Below are positions 11,300-24,115 of a stretch of DNA of 64,000 nucleotides, piece after piece. The notes beneath the pieces were generated by a model that was not told the origin of the DNA, did not search any database, and was given only the letters and a program-made list of their open reading frames with translations. Source of the DNA: Cydia pomonella (taxonomy: Eukaryota > Arthropoda > Insecta > Lepidoptera > Tortricidae); the NCBI RefSeq assembly GCF_033807575.1, contig NC_084724.1:9973228-10037227 (forward strand). Direction: 5' to 3'. Numbering within the stretch: the first letter of the stretch is position 1; each line of letters begins with the position of its first letter. Position numbers and translations under genes: made by a program.

Positions 11300-13228
11300 A
11301 GTTATTATAATAGAGTTTCTTTTTGTGCTATTTTATTTTATGTGACCTTTTTTGTCACTTAGGTGTTATTTCTAGTAAGGATCGCGAGCCCTCTTCACTA
11401 TCCTTTTTGTTACCGCCATATAGAGTATATGGGGAATTGGTAACACAATAGGAAATAAACTCGAGGATTAATCACTATTCGGTCTACATCTTCACCTGCA
11501 ATTCTTCGTTTCCCGGCCTCTATCCACTCACATGATTCCAGCAACTAAGGTTTCAACATTTCGCACCTCTAAAATGATCGTCGCAACTCGAGTTGCGAAC
11601 GGAGTGTATGCGGTTTTTTATTTCTTATCTGTGAAGGGCTGCACAGATATGGTGTAAACAATTATTAAAACACAGAATACCAACGTGACAATATTTAAAA
11701 AATGTTTCAACCACATAGACATAACCACAGTATTTTTTATCTATGTCACTTTGCAAGTTGTTCGGAAAAGTGCGTGTGTTAAAAGTTGCTGCGTGTTTTA
11801 AAATGCCGTAAGTATTCAAATTTACATATTTCTGTTAGTATTATATATTAAATTACTCCGCGTTTATTGGTCTATTAGATTAAAACTATATTTTAGACCT
11901 ACTTAATATTGATGACCATAAAATCTCACTTCTAACCAATAACTCTGTAGATTTTTGGCGTGTTTCCTATTTTAATGCCCTAGATTTCTATGATTACCAA
12001 AATATATATCTTGAGCAACCTATAGTCATTAAATAGTTCGATTATTAAATTACATTAATAAACAATAAAATGCATTAAATAATTGTGTATTATCCAGGAT
12101 TAGCGAACAAACCATGTGACGGAAAATTGTAAGTACAAACACAGCAACTCTGGTTGCTTAAAGCATTTCTGTACATCGTAAGGCATGTGGTACACTAGAC
12201 GTTGCATACGCGTTTTGGGGTGTTTGTTACTACTTACTTATAATTTCTATTTACTAATATTTCTTTGCTATATTGCCCGGATCCTGGGGTAGCTTGCCGT
12301 TTTTCGTCTGGCAGTGAATGTGTTAAAAGTTCCTATTTCTGTTGAACATCTGCACCACGCGACTGTTGTGTCTCCGACCTAAATAGGTAGCCATCTTTGT
12401 TTTTGACATGGCGCAGGTCAGTTTGTTTGTTTATTTACGTTTATAATCAGTATAATTTCATGTGTTAATAGTTACTATTTGCTTATTGTGCTTAATTTGT
12501 TGTAAAGTGTATGTTATGGTGTATATATTATACGTGTTAGTGTAGTTATAAGTTAGTTCGGTTGTTGGTGATCGGCCGTTTTAAAAACACCAAAGTTTAG
12601 TAGGTATGTAAATACTCTTTTGTTATTTTAAGTTATAAACCCACTATCATTGTGATAATTACATAAATTATGTATTTTATTTCAAGGTAATTAGTGTCTT
12701 AAACGGTTTTTTACTATATTTTTGTACTTCAGTGTCTAAATTAGCCACAAAAAAATCACGAACATAGCACATAGTTAAACGCCAGGTGGAGCAATTCGAA
12801 AGTTCCTTATCAGAATTTGAATCAGTTTTACTCTGCAATTTTATAGGTGAGCTATCAAGGTTTTTAGTATCAATTAAAAGCTTATTAAGCCTTCTTTAAA
12901 TTGAATACAAAAAAAAGATATGTTATCGATTTAGATTTTTTATTAAAAATAGTTTTCTACTATATCTCGGAAATTATTCCTTTGGGTAAACTTCGTGAAT
13001 TTTTAATAATTATTTTTATTATAACAGCAAATAGCTAAAGTAAGAAAATAAATTTCTTTGTTTCTTTACCATTATAAAACCGAAAGAATTATTCCAAATG
13101 CTTAAGCAGAAGCAAAGTTATCGATTTTTGAAGATATCACGACACTGTGCCGTCGTATCTGCGAAATGGCAGAGCAATTCAGGGCACCTTTCGTTAAAAT
13201 CGGAATCATGTGAGTGGTTATAGTCATG
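11300..13228. other. Intergenic DNA with possible unproven first exons
   Basis: No protein gene is supported. Two small stretches look like exon ends: AAAATGCC|GTAAGT at 11804-11815 and GACATGGCGCAG|GTCAGT at 12408-12422. Each gives only a few codons. They could be 5' exons of a transcript whose body lies outside the window, or chance. Confidence 0.3.
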
Positions 13229-13328
13229 TACAGTCGCCATCAGATATATACGAGCGGCCAAGCTCAAAATTATCTGAACACGCACTCTAACGCTTTGACA
13301 GTAGAAGCGTGTTCAGATATTTGTGCAT
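13229..13328. mobile_element. MITE, ACAGTCGCC family, 3'-truncated copy
   Basis: It keeps the left end TACAGTCGCCATCAGATATA and the centre GTGTTCAGATATTTGTG, but loses the right arm. The sequence after it (TAGACATCGCAAATTTAA) is repeated at about 13484, suggesting a second local insertion or duplication. Confidence 0.8.
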
Positions 13329-13982
13329 TCCTATAGACATCGCAAATTTAACGGAATCTATATATTTACGCGGCACCTTAAGCAGGATACATTTTTTCAG
13401 AGTAACTATCTGTCGTTAAATTTCTTCTATTATCCACAGAAGTGACTTTTTTCGACTGCTCGAATGTTTTTGACTCGTTTTTGTAGACATCGCAAATTTA
13501 AGGGAATCAAATTTTTACGCGGCACTATATAAATTAAATTAAATCATTTATTAATTTGCAAGAATGTAGTACACAAAACAAGTTCTTACAATATAAAAAT
13601 GTCCAATACATTCTGCTTAACAAAGCATGCAAAAAAGGTTCGCTTAAAAAAACTTAACTAAATGACAAATATTTTTATGTAAGGAGATAATATTATTACA
13701 TCCATGTCTATTATCAGAATTCCAGAAAGAGAAAAAATAAATAAAGCATTCTAAACTAAAGTAATATTGCAAAAGTGAATTAAGTATTAGAATGTCAAAT
13801 ATTCAATCACACATACAAGTAGAAATATTCAATAATTAATTTGCATTAAAATTAAAATATTCATTAAGGCTGTAGAAACAATTTTGTTGAAGCCATTTTG
13901 TAAATTTGTAAAGATACGTATCAGCGTGGACTTTCGTATCTACGCTGCCTGTTTGTTGGGCTACTCGGTGTGTTGCATTTAA

Positions 13983-14815
13983 GATAATAGTTATTTGTAC
14001 AACAAGAGAGCAAAGTTTGATATTTCTTCGAGTGCTTGTTTTGAGTCCCGTGCAAGCGAAAGATTCTATAATAGATTCACGAGCAAAGCGAGTGAATCTA
14101 ATTTAGAATCTTGAGCGTAGTAAGGGACTCAAAAGCGCACGAGATGTTAATAACTTTGATCTCGTGTAGTACACAAAAATTTTCACGTCAGTCAGCCATC
14201 AAGAAATACAACCTAAAAAAATGTAATCCAGACGGACGGATCACTATTTCACTCATGTTTCTGAAGGTATTCTAACAATTAACTATAATTTCCGCAATAA
14301 AACAAAACGAAAGAAATTTCAATAAAATAATACGAAAATAATGAATTAACGAACATCAATTGACAGTTCAATCGACAACTTTTTTTTTTGTAAAAAAAAA
14401 CTTTGTAAGATCCGGTCCGAATTGCGGATACTACTATTTGTCAACTATAGTAGAGATCGTTAAAAGTAGTTTAGTAGAATTATTTACTGTGTAATAATTG
14501 CGTAAATTTGTATAAGTTCATTGTTTTGAGTGTATAATAAAATACGTATATATTTTAAACTTTTATTTCATTAATTAATATTACGAATGAAGACTCGTAG
14601 GGTGTTTTGGAACGATGCGGTCTGACTTATTTCGGGGGTCTATTATAAACCGTCAATATACCGTTGAATTACGTATGCACATTTTTTGTCTCTTTCTTTT
14701 TGCTAATGACGTGAAAGGGATAAAGACAATAGAATCCAAATATTTCGAACTTGTGTTAGGCCCCGCACGTTCAAATGACATTCGAATCTAAAGGTCACTT
14801 GAATGTTATTTTGTC
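13983..14815. repeat. Duplicated repeat block, copy 2 (uninterrupted)
   Basis: Homologous to 4624-6212 without the 750-bp insertion, so it serves as the empty-site reference. It begins at the ACAACAAGAGAGCAAAG word and runs beyond AATCTAAAGGTCACTTGAATG. Noncoding. Confidence 0.8.
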
Positions 14816-15051
14816 TCACTCGGTGAGCAAAATGCGATTTTGCTCACTGTTTTTAAGCAGCAAATTACCCTTGTTCCAGCTGCTGACGTGAAAAGATAGT
14901 TTATTATTTAAGTAGGTATATTACAATGCGCTTATGAACGTCAATTAAAGCTACACCGGCTCTAACCCTACACCTCTGACCCGAGAAGATTTAAATCCCG
15001 TCTCAATTGGAGGAGGTATCCCAATATGGAACGGCAAGAAACATCACATCT

Positions 15052-15125
15052 TATAATTAAATAAATATTATTAAATATCATAGGACATTATTATACAAAT
15101 TGACTAAGTCCCACAGCATCATATA
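15052..15125 (-). repeat. SINE 3'-end fragment
   Basis: The word ACAAATTGACTAAGTCCCACAG, read on minus as CTGTGGGACTTAGTC, is the 3' body of the tRNA-headed SINE seen complete at 28455-28735 and 61893-62150. Only the terminal ~70 bp remain. Confidence 0.7.
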
Positions 15126-16370
15126 AATAATAAATTCATAACCTGCTATTATGATCAGAATACGTCTAAAAGTCAAGAAAAAAGTTGTTGTTAGAAAAAA
15201 CTGTGAACTAGTAAATACATTATAATTATTATAAATATAATCATCACGTGAATTGAATTCAATTCAATATAATTGTTTATAAATTTAGGCATTAACATAA
15301 TGTCAAATATATTTTATTAAGATATTTATTCAAATTGCTTATAAGCGTATTTTGCAGCGAAAGATTGACTGCAATGAAATTACCATATCAAATAGCTGCC
15401 TCTACAAAAATTTAAATCGCACAAATTTTAACTATGTATCAATTTAACTGCAAAATTAGACTTAACGCCTACCAATTTATCTTAGAATCTAGCTTAAAGT
15501 ATAATAAAAAATATCTACGTTATCGTATACCTACTGAAACTTAATCCCGTATGAATAAGTTTGAAAATATAATTTTATATATTTTTCTACGCCATTGTTC
15601 CCTGTATAAGTAAGTCATAATGTAAAAAATATCTTAAAATTTTAAACATCTACGTACCAAGATTCCATGAACAGGACACTAAAATTGAGCTAAAGGACAC
15701 AAACGAGATGAAGTATTTAACACAAGTCAATACTGAAAGGCGTCAATCAAAAATATCCTTAAACGTCCTGCGACCCTAGTACTCAAATCCACTTTAAGTG
15801 CGCTGCACAATGAAAATGGATGTTATTGTATGTTATAATTGTATTTTTTGTCTTTATCCTACCTTTGCATCGGCGCGTGCGTGCGAGGGCGACGCGTCAG
15901 GTCGCCGGGCCGGTCGGGGGAAAACTGAAGCCTGTTGGTCGTGGGGCGGTTTTGAGATATACATAGAGTTGTCAAACGGGATGGATTGAAATAGGAGCTA
16001 TAATGAAATAGCGTAACCTTGAGATTGGTTTGGTTAAAATGGTTAAGAGCGAGTTAACTTTAAGATCGACACTTTTCACGTGTGGCGTTACCCAGAAATC
16101 ACGTTTCCGATTAAATACTTGTCTAAATTTTAGGTCTATCACAGAGCAAATCGTCTGTTTTAACGTTAAGAATTAAATTATATAAAAGTCATACAATATG
16201 TTATTCATAATCGAAATTTCCGATTTGAACTTCAACACTTATTCAGCAACTTTACACGTGAAAAAGGAATTCACATACAAGCAAAAAAAAAGCACATCAA
16301 CAACTATAAAATACAATTTACTGAAAATATCAATGTAAGCTAAAGTATTATTATTACTTAGAGATGTATA
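15126..16370. other. Intergenic DNA, no gene seen
   Basis: AT-rich with one GC-rich island at about 15870-15950. No domain-bearing frame or splice-linked exon was recognised. Confidence 0.5.
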
Positions 16371-16374
16371 AAGT

Positions 16375-16472
16375 CTCTTAATAATAAATAAATAAATATT
16401 ATAGGACATTACACAAATTGACTAAGTCCCACAGTAAGCTGAATAAGGCTTGTGCTGAGTGTACTTAGACAA

Positions 16473-16480
<8 letters not shown>
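16375..16480 (-). repeat. SINE 3'-end fragment
   Basis: Read on minus, it contains the GTGGGACTTAGTCAATTTGTG and TCCTATAATATTTATT body of the tRNA-headed SINE. It is followed directly by an (AT)n array and then a piece of a second SINE family (16550-16640) that shares TTCCTTCACCGAAAAGCGAC with 31375-31505. Confidence 0.7.

Positions 16481-16523
<43 letters not shown>
16477..16523. repeat. (AT)n microsatellite
   Basis: An uninterrupted AT dinucleotide array of more than 40 bp sits between two SINE fragments. Confidence 0.9.
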
Positions 16524-16526
<3 letters not shown>

Positions 16527-16749
16527 ATAAACTAGACCATGGCATTAGTCCGGTTTCCTCACGATGTTTTCCTTCACCGAAAAGCGACTTGTTAATATGA
16601 AATGATATTTCGTTCATAAGATCCGATTGATTACATAGGTTCTGTCCTAGATGAGTTCTGTATGGTTTTATATGTGCTATATTTGCGCATCAACGGTAAA
16701 ATATGAGTTCGTCCGTAAGCCTGCATCGAATGTAATTTTTGCTTACAAT

Positions 16750-17115
16750 GTTTAAACCCGGGCCCGGACCCGGGTATGTCCTTAAACTACGTCCAAAAGA
16801 GAGGTATGGGCAATGTGAATGTTATCTCGCCTTGTGTGGTAGGGCACAGCACAGCAGATGTCATTCCAGATCTAGAGCAGAGCCCAACTGGGGAAGTACC
16901 TCCACCTTACAGAAAACCGCAGCCAAATAACACTTAACCCTACTCATAGTGTTGTGTTCCTGCCGGTGAGTAAGGCTGCCAGAGCTCAACGAGGGGGTGG
17001 GGTTAGGGTCGGCAACGCGCATGTAACTTCTCTGGAGTTACGGCTACGGAGACTGCTTACCATCAGGCAGGACGTATGCTTGTTTGCCACCGACGTAGTA
17101 TAAAAAAAAAAAAAA
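16750..17115 (+). repeat. Non-LTR-type repeat with poly-A, longest copy
   Basis: This is the fullest copy of the GGACCCGGGTATGTCC...GTTTGCCACCGACGTAG family, ending TATAAAAAAAAAAAAAA. The frame inside is not conserved between copies. Confidence 0.75.
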
Positions 17116-17649
17116 CATTGGACCAAAAAATTATCAGTAGCTGATAAATTATTTTTAATTGTTAGTATATATACTTGTATATATGTATACAGATTGGACC
17201 CATTTTTGTTGAAATACGGTTCTGGTAATGGATTCCACATAGGTCTTGGGTATATACATTTGAATCGCTATGTTTTGCCGGTTGGCATACAAATGTCAAA
17301 GGGAACTAAACCTTAGTTTTTAATTGCGTGGAATTGACGTCTCCTGGTCATGTCAGGCAAAAAAATACTCCTTAAATTTATGGTGAGAATTACAAGCCAA
17401 AATAAAACATCGAAAATACATTGGGACATGATTATTTTTAGTTTCAATCATCATAATACTTTATTCGTGCAATCAATGATAGTTTAATTTTAAAGTGCAC
17501 TATTTCGACACGAGAAAATATCAGGTATTTTTCTGGAGTAAAAAATAATTGTTACTGGTATCATTCTAATGACTTTCATATATCGTAAACCTTCGGACTG
17601 AAATTATATTTTTTATACTTTGTACTATTTCGTTTCGTTTAAAAAAAAT

Positions 17650-18175
17650 GTTCAAGTGTGGTTATACCGTGGCAGCTCAAGCTATTCTCCATACGAACCC
17701 TCTTTTTAGCATATCTGGCCACTGCGATATAATTATAATGAGTGTCTATTGAATTGAATTGAATTGAAATATTTATTTCGAACTTGACGTCCTTAGGGTT
17801 AGGTAACAATGACTTATGTATCTATAGTTAGTATTACAGTTAATTAGATAAAACAAACAATTGGACAAAACAAACAAAACAAAACATTACATAACATTTA
17901 TAAGTTTCGAGGCGGCACAGGCAAACATCGCCGAGGCACTACAATACCACGGCAACCTGAACAGCATCCTAAATGCATCATTATATTGGACATGTAGAGC
18001 GCTATACGCCCGCTGCGTAAAGTTGGCCCACAGACCGCACGTGTAGAAAGTTTGACAAAAAGCTTTGAACAATATTAACTTTACTTATTTACTAACACGT
18101 GCAAACCTGCGGGACAACATGTTACAGCGGACACGCAGCGCCCGGCGCTCCCGCTCGATGTCTATGTCACGTGCT
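17650..18175 (-). pseudogene. Non-LTR retrotransposon remnant (reverse transcriptase fragment)
   Basis: Read on minus from 18175 to 17887, the frame gives two LINE-like blocks separated by one in-frame stop. The first is ERERRALRVRCNMLSRRF; the second runs from FCQTFYTCGLWANFTQRAY to YNDAFRMLFRLPWYCSAS. The 'AFCQTFYTCSLW' and 'LRVQYNNAFR' phrases typify the region after the RT domain in one lepidopteran LINE lineage (remembered). The GAATT-repeated, AT-rich DNA at 17750-17880 is the likely 3' tail. Dead copy. Confidence 0.75.
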
Positions 18176-18257
18176 TAAAATTATTGTCATTCTTTGTATT
18201 TTCCTAAAATCAAACAATATAATTGAATGAGTTATATCAAGGGTTTTGACGTAATTC

Positions 18258-18373
18258 GCCATTCGTGCGACGGAGGCAGCGGCAAGTGGCGTCCATGGTG
18301 GGAACAAAGGTCGGGTCGCTGTGTTCCACTCCAACCTATGGCCGCCGCTCGCCGCTGCTGCCGCCGCACGATG
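18258..18373. mobile_element. GC-rich hairpin MITE
   Basis: TTCGTGCGACGGAGGCAGCG at the left pairs imperfectly with CGCTGCTGCCGCCGCACGA at the right. About 115 bp, noncoding. The high GC stands out from the AT-rich flanks. Confidence 0.65.
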
Positions 18374-19884
18374 TCGTGACCGAGCCGTGAGTGTGTTTTT
18401 CTAACATCTATCTACCCTCGGTTTCAAACAAATTGCATAAATTGTTTACGTCATGACTCATGTCATTCGGCTTTCAACAGTTTGACCGTGCTAATGTGTT
18501 TAAAATTACGTTCAAAGGAACTGCCCACTTAGAAATTTTCAGTCAAATATGAGTTCATGCAAGAAATATTAACGTCATATAAATATAATTGATAATAATA
18601 TGTATAGTAAAAAAAAGTCACTATCCCTGTAACGTCAAATTATGACAGCTGTCAGAATCCCACGCAATTAAAAACGAAGGTTTAAAATCAAATTAAATAA
18701 TGCAAATGTCATAACTTATAAAATAAATAAATTAGAATTAAATTACAGGGAAAGGGAATTTCTCAAATATTAAAAGCATGCTTATACCGTTTTTTTATAT
18801 CTAAAAACCAAGCATTTGCTTTTAAACAATGCTTTTTGGTACTATTTATGAAGAGCAGAATGGTCCTCCTCCACAACAAGTACTTTACGTCTTGGGTCAG
18901 TTTTGTTGAAGTCGGTTTTTTCTATTTTAGATTATTCTCCATTATCTAATCTGCAAACCCTGGTTTGATAGGTTCCATTTGGTTTAACATTTAAAAAGTA
19001 CGAGGACAAATGATATGAAATGAAGTCAATGTCGATAAAATGATGAAGTAAGACAGTTTATAAATATTACAAAATATTGCTTTTTTAATCAAATTATATG
19101 CATTAATATTCGATGTAATTTTAAGAATACTCAGAATGACTAGAGACAATGTCAGATTTTAGATATTTACAGTTGTAATAATAATAAATCAAACATGAAT
19201 TTTCAAAAATATAGGTCATAAACGAAATAATACCCTTAATTATTATTGCTTATTACAAGGATGAGTCACATTTGTTATATTATGCTTTAGAAATAACTCG
19301 CTATCAATATCGACAATACCTTCTGCACAAACAATCCAGCAGTTTTATATTTATGTCTTTTTGCTATCAGAAATTTTTTGATACTTTGACGCATCTCAAG
19401 ACAGGCATACACGCTACTTTTGATGCTGACCGTACGAAATGGCATAGAAATCAATTTTCTTGACTGTACCTATCCCGTGATCTAAGGGTGGTGTTACCAG
19501 CTCTATATTGATGACAGCTCCGCGGCAACCCAGCAACAGTTGCTAACTGTGTTGCCAGAGGAAAAATACTAATTACTCCCTAAGTGGGTTAGAGAAATAA
19601 CAAGTTGCTGGTAATTTTACTTTGTTATCGTTATACCTATTCCATTTATCCGACCTCCGCTGCTGCGAGAACCGATAAATCTGGTAAAGTTTAAAAGCCA
19701 TGTAAAAAAACACTTATTGAAGTGAAAACTTCTTTAGCGCTTTTTGTGATGGGGAAGAAATGTTAAACTCGCGACAGGTCACGTGACCGACAGATTAGTC
19801 AGATTGAAAATTCGTAAGACGGACACGTGACCTGATCGAAAAACTGATACAATATCATTGAAGCGAGTCCAGAGGAGTTACATG
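18374..19884. other. Intergenic DNA, no gene seen
   Basis: No supported gene. Small inverted repeats occur at about 19500-19560 (GCAACCCAGCAACAG/GTTGCTAACTGTGTTGCC) and 19757-19835 (AGGTCACGTG/CACGTGACCT). Confidence 0.5.
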
Positions 19885-20005
19885 CGCGTTGCCGACCGTA
19901 ACACTCCCCCCTCCCTCGTTGAGCTCTGGCAACCTTACTCACCGGCAGGAACACAACACTATGAGTAGGGTCTTATGTTATTTGGCTGCGGTTTTCTGTA
20001 AGCCC
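19885..20005 (-). repeat. Non-LTR-type repeat fragment
   Basis: A minus-strand piece of the poly-A repeat family (GTTGCCGACC, AACACAACACTATGAGTAGG), corresponding to the middle of the 16750 copy. Confidence 0.7.
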
Positions 20006-20811
20006 CAAAAATAACAAATTGTAAATATATAAAAACGCAGATTTGTGTGATTGATTTCAGAAGTATGTATATAGTTCATACTTTCTAGATGTAATTAATT
20101 TGATATAAGCCTAGCGATTGTATTAGGTATATAGAAAGTGTATAGAAATAAATTATAAATTGTAATTGTAGGGTAGGTATTCACTTGCGTTATTGAAGAC
20201 AAAGTTATTATTTTTTTCTTTTCAGTGCGTTGTTGGTCGGTTCGTTTCGAGTTAGTGTCGGTTATTTTTATTGCCTTTTAGTTTAATTTAATAATTTTTT
20301 TTTGTTCAAAAGTTTTTTTATACATATGTTAATCAATAATATACTACGTTCATCAACAAAATACGTTTTTCTTTTCGTTGGATTGGAATATAATTTAGCT
20401 GGTTTTAAGAGGTCCTCCTTCTGGTATTCTTCATATGTAAATACGAAATCACAAATTGCCCCAAAAAAGTACGTACTAAAATATGATACTTTTTCGTAAC
20501 TCAAAGAAGTATTTTTTAAGATATACGGTAAAATTACGCTTACATTGTACAGAATAGGGAACTCTATCTATAGAATAAATATCCTAAGATCTTGGAGGTC
20601 GTTGGTAAGGTCTGTCAAAACGAATACGCGTCTTCAACGAACCTTTTTTGGTAGAATAAATATTTTCGGAAATAATCGCTCCGAAAGGGAAAAAACTTTT
20701 AACCCATAGGACCAAAAAAATATGAAATGAAAATTCTTCAACGAATCTTTTTTGGTAGAATAAATATTTTCGGAAATAGTCGCTCCGAAAGGGAAAAAAC
20801 TTTTACAGTAC

Positions 20812-20937
20812 AGTCAGCGTCAAATACTTTGTAGCAGTCAAAGTGGCCAAATAGTTCGGTACACCATACTAAATATATGTTGTACCGAACTATTTGGCTA
20901 CTTTGGTTGCTACAAAGTATTTGACGCTGACTGTACA
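20812..20937. mobile_element. Near-perfect palindromic MITE
   Basis: GTACAGTCAGCGTCAAATAC and its exact complement bound a 126-bp element. The arms continue with GCCAAATAGTTCGGTAC/GTACCGAACTATTTGGC around a short loop. Its right end abuts the next element at GTACATATGG. Confidence 0.9.
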
Positions 20938-21150
20938 TATGGTGCTACTTTATAGCACTAGTGCGAAAATTAGCGTATTACGTTACTGTATCGAACATTT
21001 AAATGGCCATATGTACTGTAAAACGTTGTACGATACATGTGCGAATAGGCAATTCGAAACTCGTGTCGATTCAAAACACTCCCTTCGGTCGTGTTTTAAT
21101 TTATCGCCACTCGTTTCGAATTTCCAATTTTTCGCACTTGTATCGTAATT
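20935..21150 (+). mobile_element. MITE, GGTGCTACTTTATAGCACTAGTGCG family, copy 1
   Basis: About 215 bp, from GTACATATGGTGCTACTTTA to TTCGCACTTGTATCGTAAT. It contains the palindrome AAAACACTCCCTTCGGTCGTGTTTT. Other copies are 44450-44665 (+), 51111-51325 (-), 54465-54690 (-) and 59140-59365 (+). Confidence 0.85.
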
Positions 21151-22029
21151 AACCCATAGGACCAAAAAATATGAAAAGAAAATCGTTATAGAGCTTAATA
21201 TAGAGTTAAATTTTTTTTTATAGCGAACATGATAAATTAAGCCTTTTATTTAGTTATCGCAAAATAAGTTTTCCATTCTTACTAAAAATACGCGCAAAGA
21301 GTTACTTTATAAAGTAGCTTATTATGAAGAAAGAATAACTAAGGAACCCTACACTGAGCATGGCCCGACATACTCTTGGCCGATTTTAACTTTGTCTTAG
21401 TCATTAAAATACCCCTAAAAACTTCAAAAATATCGCAAATAATTTAAATGTAGCAACACATTTCCCAGACACGATTACTATCCGACCAAATAAAAAAGAT
21501 CGGCGCGTCAAAAATATTCTAAATCCGCACCACCCTTCATATTTGGCAGCGTAAAATAGGATGCTGCTGGATTACAAACTTACCAATTTGATAAGCTTGC
21601 AAGAATTTCGACCTTAAAATGTGGGTAGTAAGGATGATAGAGGTGGTATATTTAACAGTGTTTGATTGACGTACATGATATTTAATGCGTTTCTATCACT
21701 TTGATTGACGTCACAAATCGCATCGTAGGTAAGTATTGACATGCTCGCAGCCGTACGCGGGTGATGTTAAATACAGTTTGTCTTTTAACCCTTTTCCAGG
21801 GATCGTACGATTTATCGACCACATACGCGCCAATAGCTGAAATGGTGCTTATTACCCGAGTTAAACACTCTACTTATTCATTTCGAATAGGTACGAGGAA
21901 AATAAAATGCATGTGTTAAAAAAACATGACTAAGTATAATCTTTCATAGTACTTGTATTCCTTACACAAGTATCGTTATTTTTGGAATGGGGAGTTAAAT
22001 ATCAGAATCGAAACACCCGACAGTAAGCG
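21151..22029. other. Intergenic DNA, no gene seen
   Basis: Contains a degraded piece of the AGCATG-TCGGGCC repeat family near 21340-21385 on the minus strand. No coding exon is supported. Confidence 0.5.
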
Positions 22030-22240
22030 TAGGAGTTGAAAATTGAGTTCCGGTTACTCTAGTTATAATATTAGCGGAAAATAGTTGAGCATTAGACTTT
22101 TTGTTTGCCGCGACACCTAGGTATTGTCGAGTAGCAGTACTGAGAGTTCCGCTACTTGACGCTAGATGTAGACTACGAAAATAATGGTATTTTTGGTAAC
22201 AAAACCGTTATATGGAGTGAGCACTCTTGGTCTTCTTAAT
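22030..22240 (+). repeat. Interspersed repeat shared with 33595-33745
   Basis: Both copies share GAGTTCCGG, TATAATATTAGC, GCTACTTGACGCTAGATG and TATGGAGTGAGCACTC. The copy at 33595 lies in a serine-protease intron. Noncoding. Confidence 0.7.
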
Positions 22241-22339
22241 TATCTTTGTCTATAGGGGCTAAAAGAAGACAGATACTGTGTATGTATTATGTATATTTCA
22301 TTCTAAAGTTTGCACTCAAAAATCTACGATTTTTCTGCA

Positions 22340-22640
22340 GCTTTTCTTGGTGGCAAACAATCATACTGCCCACCTGATGGTAAGCACTCTGTGTAGCCTA
22401 TGTACGCCTCCGTTCCGTGCCCTCGCTGATCTCTGGCAACCTTCGGCAGGAACACAACACTATGAGTAGGGTCTAGTGTTATTTGGCGATTTTCTGTAAG
22501 GTGGAGGTACTTCCCCAGTTGGGCTCTGCTCTAGATCTGGAATGACATCCGCAGCGCTGTGCCCTACCACGCAAAGCGAGATGACATTCAGAGTGCCCAT
22601 ACCTCTCTTCTGGACTTAGTTTAAGGACATACCCGGGTTC
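22340..22640 (-). repeat. Non-LTR-type repeat, minus copy
   Basis: Minus-oriented member of the poly-A family, spanning GTTTGCCACC (left, read in reverse) to the CCCGGGTATGTCCTTAAACT end. Confidence 0.75.
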
Positions 22641-23389
22641 AAAGATACCGGGTTCAGTTTTTGTCGCAATGAAAATTTGATTAGAGCAGTTTCTTTACAA
22701 TTTTTATATACAAAAGGTAATAGGTAGCTTAGTGCAGTATTTAATGAAGAAATAAATACAGTAAAGTCATAGGACAGCGGTATTTGACCCAAATATTTAT
22801 TTTTGAAAACGCCTAGTCGCACGTTCGAATTGGCTTATTTGATCTTTCGGGACTTCTCTCACTAATTGAAATGAAAATAATCAAGATTAAATGTATGTAA
22901 TTGCCGTAAATCCATTTTATACAAATGGACCGCCGGTACATACCACCATCATAAAGTTAAAAGCGTCAATTAAACAGGTCGGTCGACTGACCACAAGGGA
23001 CTCCTTATGGTTACAAAATTTAGTAATATTAAGAGTGATAAGCTTTGCGATCCTAGCGAAGTAACGGTATTAGTTCAATTAAATTTCATTTCGGGGGAAA
23101 ACGGTTTTCACTAACTAAATTTTAACAAATCACTTTGATTTTGATGTCGATCGCTACAGCATTAAGCAGGCAGGATAAGTTCATAATCATAATCATAATC
23201 TTTATTGTTTGTGAGAAATGGGTTACATTGCCGGTAATTACTATTGTAACAATTTTACATGGACTCACTCACCAAGACTACCTTTACAAGTGTACAAACA
23301 AACATTTCCTCACAACGAATGATGTTAAGCATTAATACACTAATAAATCATAATCTAAACTCTTACCTAATAAAAATCATGCAATAACA
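22641..23389. other. Intergenic DNA, no gene seen
   Basis: No recognisable coding exon. There is an ATAATC microsatellite-like patch near 23180-23200. Confidence 0.5.
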
Positions 23390-24110
23390 AAAAAGCGGCC
23401 AAGTGCGAGTCGGACCCGCCCATGAAGGGTTCCGTACCATTTATGACGTATTAAAAAAAACTACTTACTAGATCTCGTTCAAACCCATTTTCGGTGGAAG
23501 TTTGCATGGTATATATTTTTTTTTAGTTTTATCATTCTGTTATTTTAGAAGTTACAGGGGGAGGGCACACATTTTACCACTTTGGAATTGTCTCTCGCGC
23601 AAACAATTCAGTTTTATAAAAAAAAAAAAAAACTACTTACTAGATCTCGTTCAAACCAATTTTCGGTGGAAGTTTGCATGGTAATGTATATCATATATTT
23701 TTTTTAATTTTATCATTCTGTTATTTTAGAAGTTACAGGGGGGGGGGACACAGTTTATCACTTTGGAAGTGTCTCTCGCGCATCATTTTTGTTTAGAAAA
23801 AAATGATATTAGAAACCTCAATATCATTTTTGAAGACCTATTCATCGATACCCAACACGTATGGGTTTGATGAAAAAAAACATTTGAGTTTCAGTTCTAA
23901 GTATGGGGAACCCCCAATTTTTTTTCTATTTTTGTGTGAAAATCTTAATGCGGTTCATAGAATACATCTACTTACCAAGTTTGAACAGTACCTATAGTTC
24001 TTATAGTTTCGAAAAAAAGTGGCTGTGACATAAACGGACAGACAGACGGACATGACGAATCTATTTAAGGGTTCCGTTTTTTGCCATTTGGTTACGGAAC
24101 CCTAAAAATG
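23390..24110 (+). mobile_element. GCGGCCAAGTGCGAGTCGG repeat, plus copy
   Basis: Full-length relative of 7745-8507, with the same tandem internal module and a GACAGACAGACGGACATG segment before the CGGAACCCTAAAAA end. Confidence 0.8.
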
Positions 24111-24115
24111 AAATA

